Origin: Streptomyces sp. AJS327
GTDB lineage: Bacteria; Actinomycetota; Actinomycetes; Streptomycetales; Streptomycetaceae
Direction of reading: 5' to 3'
Assembly: GCF_013450295.1 (NCBI RefSeq)
Contig: NZ_SKBR01000001.1
Span: forward strand, 1,306,001 to 1,370,000
DNA length: 64,000 bases
Shown here: piece after piece, positions 59,031-64,000 of the stretch
Numbering within the stretch: position 1 is the first letter of the stretch
How the letters are laid out: each line of letters starts with the position of its first letter
Program-made: the position numbers and the translations under genes
Notes under the pieces: model-generated
Databases searched by the model: none
Seen by the model: only the letters and a program-made list of their open reading frames with translations
What the model was told of the DNA's origin: nothing

Positions 59031-59840
59031 GTGAGTGTGCTCGACGAGATCATGGACGGCGTGCGGGAAGACCTCGTCGAGCGGCAGTCCCGGGTCAGCC
59101 TCGACGAACTCAAGGACCGGGTGGCGCGCGCCCCGCAGACGCGGGACGGCCTGGCGGCCCTCAAGGGCGACGGCGTCACGGTGATCTGTGAGGTCAAGCG
59201 CTCCAGTCCCAGCAAGGGCGCGCTGGCCGCGATCGCCGACCCCGCCGGTCTCGCCGCGGACTACGAGGCGGGCGGCGCCTCCGTCATCTCGGTGCTCACC
59301 GAGGGGCGGCGGTTCGGCGGCTCGCTCGCCGACCTGGAGGCGGTGCGGGCCCGGGTGGACATCCCGGTGCTCCGCAAGGACTTCATCTTCTCCTCCTACC
59401 AGCTGTGGGAGGCGCGGGCCCACGGCGCCGACCTGGCGCTGCTGATCGTCGCGGCGCTGGAGCAGGAGGCGCTGGTCTCGCTGATCGAGCGGGCCGAGTC
59501 GCTGGGCCTCACCCCCCTCGTCGAGGCACACGACGAGGAGGAGGCGGAGCGCGCCGTCGAGGCCGGGGCCAAGCTCATCGGGGTGAACGCGCGGAACCTC
59601 AAGACGCTGGAGGTGGACCGCGGCAACTTCACCCGCATCGCCCCGGACATCCCCAGCCACATCGTGAAGGTGGCCGAGTCCGGGGTGCGCGGCCCGCACG
59701 ACCTCATCGCCTACGCGAACGAGGGCGCGGACGCGGTGCTGGTCGGCGAGTCCCTGGTCACCGGCAAGGACCCGCGTTCCGCCGTCGCCGACCTGGTGGC
59801 GGCCGGAGCGCACCCCGCCCTGCGGCACGGGCGGAGCTGA
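59031..59840 (+). CDS. trpC: Indole-3-glycerol phosphate synthase TrpC
   Basis: A 269-residue TIM-barrel enzyme that forms the indole ring. The catalytic lysine is in [13 protein letters not shown] near 50, and further motifs are [13 protein letters not shown] near 110, [14 protein letters not shown] near 157, [10 protein letters not shown] near 180 and [11 protein letters not shown] near 212. GAAAGGGG ends about 6 nt before the GTG at 59031. There is no fused TrpF domain. It is separated from the preceding DUF2752 gene by 160 nt and followed by the trpM candidate. Confidence 0.95.
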   Translation: MSVLDEIMDGVREDLVERQSRVSLDELKDRVARAPQTRDGLAALKGDGVTVICEVKRSSPSKGALAAIADPAGLAADYEAGGASVISVLTEGRRFGGSLADLEAVRARVDIPVLRKDFIFSSYQLWEARAHGADLALLIVAALEQEALVSLIERAESLGLTPLVEAHDEEEAERAVEAGAKLIGVNARNLKTLEVDRGNFTRIAPDIPSHIVKVAESGVRGPHDLIAYANEGADAVLVGESLVTGKDPRSAVADLVAAGAHPALRHGRS

Positions 59841-59847
59841 GCCCTCC

Positions 59848-60096
59848 GTGACCCCCGCCCGCGCGAGCGCCGCGCTCCCGCCTCGCCCCGCGCCCCGCGC
59901 GCGGGGCCGCGTCCGGGCCTCCGCCGTCTCGGCCGAGGTCCATCCGGCGCTGGCCCGGGGGCGCAGGCCCCGCGGCTGCCGGGCTCCGGCGCGCCGGGTG
60001 CGGGGCCGCCGGGTGCGGTACCACATCGGCAGTGAACCGGGCCAGATCAACGGCCGCCGATGGCGAAGCGCCGCGTGCGGCGCACTCCGGCGCTGA
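59848..60096 (+). CDS. trpM: Probable TrpM-like small protein
   Basis: A small basic product of 82 codons starting 7 nt after the trpC stop. The first 55 residues are Ala/Pro/Arg-rich and uncertain; the last part, RYHIGSEPGQINGRRW, looks conserved. The trpC-trpM-trpB place fits TrpM of Streptomyces coelicolor, a small protein reported to influence tryptophan biosynthesis and development. My assignment rests on position, basic composition and recall of this motif, so the start may be later. Confidence 0.5.
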   Translation: MTPARASAALPPRPAPRARGRVRASAVSAEVHPALARGRRPRGCRAPARRVRGRRVRYHIGSEPGQINGRRWRSAACGALRR

Positions 60097-60690
60097 ACAC
60101 CCCCGCGTCCGGCCGGGTCTCCCACCGGGCGGAGCCCCGCGCTCCGTTCCGGTTCCGGGGGGACCCCGCTCCGTGGTGGGCGTCCCGCCGTCTCCGTTCC
60201 GGCCGGCACCGGGCAGCGGCCCGTACCGGCGTCGCGTGAGGCGGTGCCCCGCTCCGGGGGCCGCGGTGCCCGTACGCCCGGCGGCCGTGCGCCGCCCCGC
60301 TCTCCCTCGGCCTTCCTCTCCCGTCGCGCTGGGCCGCGCTGGTCGTGACCGCGCGTCCGGGAGGCGGGCCGGTCGCGGCGGGCCGGGGCCCGAACACGGG
60401 GCGCGCGCCGGGGGGTTCGGACGTCCGCGGCTCGGGCGACGCCGTCCCGCCGTCTCCGGCCCTCCCCGGGACGGCGCTTCCCGGTGGCTCCGGCCCTCGT
60501 TCAGCCGTCGGGCGGTGGCGCCCGAGCGGAGTTCCGGGGCGGTCGGCGCCCGAGCCCGTGCCCGCCGTCCCGTCAGATCGCCCGCTCCGTCGGGCGTCCC
60601 GTCGCGCCCCGCCCGTCGTTCGCCGGGTGGCGGCCGTCGCCCGTCCGTGACCACACGCGAATCCAGCTCTCACTCTCAGGAGGACACCGG
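60097..60690 (+). other. Long gap between trpM and trpB
   Basis: Almost 600 nt within the trp series hold no credible gene. CGCCGTCCCG (60440-60449) and CGGGACGGCG (60467-60476) form a 10-bp stem with a 17-nt loop, possibly a terminator or attenuator. AGGAGG at 60678-60683 is the trpB ribosome site. Confidence 0.5.
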
Positions 60691-61986
60691 ATGTCCGACC
60701 ACTTCGTACCCGATCCGGTGGGTCAGGTGCCCGACGCCGGAGGCTACTTCGGCGCCTACGGCGGCAAGTTCATCCCCGAGGCCCTGGTGGCCGCGGTGGA
60801 CGAGGTGGCCGCCGAGTACGAGAAGGCGAAGGCCGACCCGGCCTTCGCCGCCGAACTCGACGCGCTGCTCGCCGACTACACCGGGCGGCCGAGCCCGCTC
60901 ACCGAGGTCCGGCGCTTCGCCGAGCACGCCGGCGGCGCCCGCGTCTTCCTCAAGCGCGAGGACCTGAACCACACCGGCTCGCACAAGATCAACAACGTGC
61001 TGGGCCAGGCGCTGCTCACCCGCCGGATGGGCAAGACCCGCGTGATCGCGGAGACCGGGGCCGGACAGCACGGCGTCGCCACCGCGACCGCCTGCGCGCT
61101 CTTCGGCCTGGACTGCACGATCTACATGGGCGAGATCGACACCCGGCGTCAGGCGCTCAACGTCGCGCGGATGCGGATGCTGGGCGCCGAGGTGATCCCG
61201 GTGGCCTCCGGCTCCCGCACGCTCAAGGACGCCATCAACGAGGCGTTCCGCGACTGGGTCGCCAACGTGGACCACACCCACTACCTGTTCGGCACCGTGG
61301 CCGGTCCGCACCCGTTCCCCGCGCTGGTCCGGGACTTCCACCGGGTCATCGGAGTCGAGGCGCGACGGCAGGTGCTGGAGCGCGCCGGACGGCTGCCGGA
61401 CGCCGCCGTGGCCTGCGTGGGCGGCGGCTCGAACGCCATCGGGCTGTTCCACGCCTTCATCCCGGACGGGGAGGTGCGGCTGGTCGGCTGCGAACCCGCG
61501 GGGCACGGACTGGAGTCCGGGGAGCACGCGGCGACCCTGACCGCCGGTGAGCCCGGCGTGCTGCACGGCTCCCGCTCGTACGTCCTCCAGGACGACGAGG
61601 GGCAGATCACCGAGCCGTACTCGATCTCCGCCGGTCTGGACTACCCCGGCATCGGCCCGGAGCACGCCTACCTGAAGGAGACCGGTCGCGGCGAGTACCG
61701 CGCGGTGACCGACGCGGCGGCGATGGACGCCCTGCGGCTGCTCTCCGAGAAGGAGGGTGTCATCCCGGCTATCGAGAGCGCGCACGCGCTCGCCGGCGCG
61801 CTGGAGCTGGGACGGGAGCTGGGCCCGGACGGCGTGCTGGTGGTCAGCCTCTCCGGCCGGGGCGACAAGGACATGGACACCGCGGCCCGCTACTTCGGGC
61901 TGTACGGCGAGGACGGGCCGCCGGAGACCGGTCCGGACGGCGGGCGGGGCCAGGGCGGCACCGGCGACGAGGGAGTGGGCAAGTGA
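60691..61986 (+). CDS. trpB: Tryptophan synthase beta subunit TrpB
   Basis: A 431-residue PLP enzyme joining indole and serine. The PLP lysine is K99 in HTGSHKINN, with [13 protein letters not shown] near 125, [15 protein letters not shown] near 245 and [11 protein letters not shown] near 390. The length exceeds the core by about 25 Gly/Glu-rich C-terminal residues. The ATG at 60691 follows AGGAGG at 7 nt; the open frame upstream to 60484 is not protein-like. The stop overlaps trpA (GTGA). Confidence 0.97.
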   Translation: MSDHFVPDPVGQVPDAGGYFGAYGGKFIPEALVAAVDEVAAEYEKAKADPAFAAELDALLADYTGRPSPLTEVRRFAEHAGGARVFLKREDLNHTGSHKINNVLGQALLTRRMGKTRVIAETGAGQHGVATATACALFGLDCTIYMGEIDTRRQALNVARMRMLGAEVIPVASGSRTLKDAINEAFRDWVANVDHTHYLFGTVAGPHPFPALVRDFHRVIGVEARRQVLERAGRLPDAAVACVGGGSNAIGLFHAFIPDGEVRLVGCEPAGHGLESGEHAATLTAGEPGVLHGSRSYVLQDDEGQITEPYSISAGLDYPGIGPEHAYLKETGRGEYRAVTDAAAMDALRLLSEKEGVIPAIESAHALAGALELGRELGPDGVLVVSLSGRGDKDMDTAARYFGLYGEDGPPETGPDGGRGQGGTGDEGVGK

Positions 61987-62798
61987 ACGGCAACATCGAG
62001 CTGTTGAACAGCGCGCTGGAGACGGCCCGCGCGCAGGACCGGGCCGCGCTGGTCGGCTACCTGCCCGCCGGGTTCCCCACCGTGGAGGGCGGCATCGCGG
62101 CCTGCACCGCGCTGCTGGAGAGTGGCTGCGACGTGGTCGAGGTCGGCCTGCCGCACAGTGACCCGGTGCTGGACGGACCGGTGATCCAGACCGCCGACGA
62201 CATCGCGCTGCGCGGCGGGGTGCGGATCGCCGACGTGCTGCGCACCGTCCGCGAGGCGCACGCGGCGACCGGGAAGCCGGTGCTGGTGATGACCTACTGG
62301 AACCCGGTGGACCGGTACGGCGCGGAGCGGTTCGCCGCCGGACTCGCGGAGGCGGGCGGCGCCGGGTGCATCCTGCCCGACCTGCCCGTCGAGGAGTCCG
62401 AGGGCTGGCGGAAGGCGGCCGAACAGCATGGGCTCGGCACCGTGTTCGTGGTCGCGCCGAGCAGCACCGACGAGCGGCTGGCGAGGATCACCTCGGCGGG
62501 CAGCGGCTTCGTGTACGCGGCGTCGCTGATGGGTGTCACCGGCACCCGCGAGTCGGTCGGCGACGAGGCCCGCGACCTGGTGCGCCGGACGCGGGCGACC
62601 ACCTCGCTGCCGGTCTGCGTCGGGCTGGGCGTCTCCAACGCCCGACAGGCCGCCGAGGTGGCCCAGTTCGCGGACGGCGTGATCGTCGGATCGGCCTTCG
62701 TGAAGCGGCTGCTGGCCGCGCCCGACGATCTCGCCACGGGGCTGGCCTCGGTGCGCGAGCTGGCCGGGGAGCTGGCGCGCGGGGTGCGCCGGAGCTGA
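61983..62798 (+). CDS. trpA: Tryptophan synthase alpha subunit TrpA
   Basis: The alpha subunit, 271 residues, cleaves indole-glycerol phosphate to indole for TrpB. The catalytic pair is E53 and D64 in [16 protein letters not shown], and [10 protein letters not shown] near 129 and LMGVTGTRE near 182 are further family signatures. The GTG overlaps the trpB stop. A strong stem-loop 17 nt after the stop ends the operon. Confidence 0.97.
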   Translation: MNGNIELLNSALETARAQDRAALVGYLPAGFPTVEGGIAACTALLESGCDVVEVGLPHSDPVLDGPVIQTADDIALRGGVRIADVLRTVREAHAATGKPVLVMTYWNPVDRYGAERFAAGLAEAGGAGCILPDLPVEESEGWRKAAEQHGLGTVFVVAPSSTDERLARITSAGSGFVYAASLMGVTGTRESVGDEARDLVRRTRATTSLPVCVGLGVSNARQAAEVAQFADGVIVGSAFVKRLLAAPDDLATGLASVRELAGELARGVRRS

Positions 62799-62814
62799 CC
62801 CGGTGCGGCGCGCT

Positions 62815-62846
62815 CGCGGGCCGCACCGTCCACGGTGCGGCCCGCG
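62815..62846 (+). terminator. Terminator after trpA
   Basis: A perfect 14-bp stem (62815-62828 with 62833-62846) closes a TCCA loop 17 nt beyond the trpA stop. Confidence 0.8.
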
Positions 62847-63069
62847 CCCCGGGCCTCCCGCCGGCCGGGAGCCCGGAACGCCGCGGCCGGCAGCCCGCTT
62901 CCGTGCGGCCCTCGCGGTCCGTCGTGCGGCCCGAACCGGCCCCGTTCCGCCGTGAGTTCGAGCGCGGGGGCGTCCTCCGCGCCCGCCGCCCGGCAGGGCT
63001 AGCCGATCGGGTGAAAAGCATGCGGGGAGGGTTCGCGGGCCACTTCGCCACTCGTTGCCCCCGGGTGTG

Positions 63070-63807
63070 ATGAGCAACCAGAACAGCGACGGTAAGCGGG
63101 CCGCGCGGGAGCGGCTGCGCGAACAGCGGGAGCGGCAGCGGGTGGCGGACAAGCGCGCCCGGGGGCTGAGGATCGGCGCGGTGGTGGCCGGGGTGCTCGC
63201 CCTGGGAACCCTGGCCGGGGTACTGCTGGTGCGGGGTGACGCCGGGGGCGGGGCGGCGCCCAGCGCCAAGCCGGTCAGCGCGGGCCCGTCGAACGCCCCC
63301 GCCACGCTCACCGTCTACGAGGACTTCCGGTGCCCGGCCTGCGCCCAGTTCGAGAACCAGTTCCGCGACACCGTCCAGAAGCTGGAGAAGGAGGGGGCGT
63401 TGCGGACCGAGTACCACATCGTCTCGATCATCGACAGCGCCGTGGGTGGCAGCGGTTCGCGGAAGGCGGCCAACGCCGCGCTTTGCGCCGAGGACGAGGG
63501 CCGGTTCGCGCCGTACCACGACGTGCTGTACCAGAACCAGCCCGAGGAACAGGACGACGCCTTCGCCGACACCGGCCGGCTGCTGAAGCTGGCCGGGAAG
63601 GTGCCCGGCCTGGACTCGGCGCGGTTCGAGAAGTGCGTGACCGGTGACCGGAAGAGGGAGCGGGTGGACAGCACCAACGACGCCTTCCGCGGCTCGGACT
63701 TCCGGGGCACGCCCACCGTGCTGCTGGACGGTGAGGACATCTACTCCAACCAGCGTGAGCCGCTGACGCCGGAGCGGCTGCGGGAGCTGGTCGAGCGCCG
63801 GGCGTGA
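63070..63807 (+). CDS. Second membrane-anchored DsbA-like protein
   Basis: A 245-residue homologue of the protein at 28034-28909. Residues 1-33 are basic, 34-55 form a membrane anchor, and the outer thioredoxin-fold domain has the active site CPAC at 88-91 (VYEDFRCPACAQFE) and a cis-proline loop GTPTVLLDG near 216. It lacks the Lys/Glu-rich tail of its paralogue. The ATG at 63070 is chosen, but no good ribosome site is present and TTG and GTG starts lie just upstream. It is probably transcribed separately from trpA because of the terminator. Confidence 0.87.
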   Translation: MSNQNSDGKRAARERLREQRERQRVADKRARGLRIGAVVAGVLALGTLAGVLLVRGDAGGGAAPSAKPVSAGPSNAPATLTVYEDFRCPACAQFENQFRDTVQKLEKEGALRTEYHIVSIIDSAVGGSGSRKAANAALCAEDEGRFAPYHDVLYQNQPEEQDDAFADTGRLLKLAGKVPGLDSARFEKCVTGDRKRERVDSTNDAFRGSDFRGTPTVLLDGEDIYSNQREPLTPERLRELVERRA

Positions 63808-63811
63808 GCGC

Positions 63812-63840
63812 GCCTCCGGGTGGCCGGTGCGGCGGGAGGC
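63812..63840 (+). terminator. Possible weak terminator after the second dsbA-like gene
   Basis: GCCTCC (63812-63817) can pair with GGAGGC (63835-63840) around a 17-nt loop, just after the stop. The remaining 160 nt to the window end hold no recognisable gene. Confidence 0.35.
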
Positions 63841-64000
63841 CCCGTGCGAGCCGCGCCGGCCCCCGGCTCCCGGTCCGGGCGGCCCCACGCTCCGGTCCGG
63901 CGGCCCCGGGGGTCCCGCCGGTCTCGGCACCGGCGTCCCCCGCCCCGGAACGCGGGTGCGTTCCGCCTGATCGCGGGCGTGGATCGGCCGTTCTGGCGGG

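Overview
The window is very GC-rich chromosomal DNA from a Streptomyces or close relative. The evidence is the division/cell-wall cluster in the actinobacterial order (murF-mraY-murD-ftsW-murG-ftsQ-ftsZ-pgeF-yggS-sepF-yggT-divIVA), a polar-growth DivIVA with a Gln/Gly/Pro-rich linker, a type of HisA (PriA) that normally also replaces TrpF, GTG starts, and 4-nt stop/start overlaps. I see no transposase, phage gene, CRISPR array, rRNA or tRNA. It reads as core chromosome with a few possibly species-variable inserts.

Layout. (1) 63-12800, plus strand: peptidoglycan precursor synthesis and septum formation, ending with DivIVA and strong hairpins. (2) 13118-16520, minus strand: isoleucyl-tRNA synthetase behind a clear T-box riboswitch of the translational type. 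(3) 16880-29683: a Lys-rich DksA-like protein, LspA, an M6-like secreted protease, an RluA-family pseudouridine synthase, a Na+/H+ antiporter, an MscS channel, a dienelactone-hydrolase-like protein, a Ser/Thr kinase behind PhoD, and a thioredoxin-fold DsbA-like protein with a membrane partner. (4) 30033-42298: dnaE, two very small genes (a 55-aa basic protein and a 24-aa protein resembling ribosomal protein bL37), a NYN/PIN-like protein, an ABC exporter pair, YbaK, a Lon-N-domain protein and a beta-solenoid membrane protein. (5) 42846-48971: the histidine operon hisD-C-B-(54-aa membrane protein)-H-priA-ridA-F. (6) 48981-54951: sdhCAB with a divergent LysR regulator, an ArsR-like regulator and a TIGR03085 protein, lying between hisF and hisI. 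(7) 55167-62798: hisI and the tryptophan genes trpE, three small membrane proteins, trpC, a probable trpM, trpB and trpA, followed by a second DsbA-like gene.

How the parts work together. Regions 1 and 3 supply lipid II and the division ring, with SepF and DivIVA linking the ring and growth poles to the membrane. The his and trp clusters are metabolically joined by PriA, since neither trpF nor trpD nor trpG is present here. A repeated architectural feature is a TANNNT-type -10 box placed 6-8 nt before the start codon at about a dozen genes, which predicts leaderless transcripts. Regulatory DNA that can be read directly includes the ileS T-box, a palindrome in the sdhC-lysR intergenic region, a palindrome overlapping the ftsZ promoter, and several perfect stem-loops between convergent genes.
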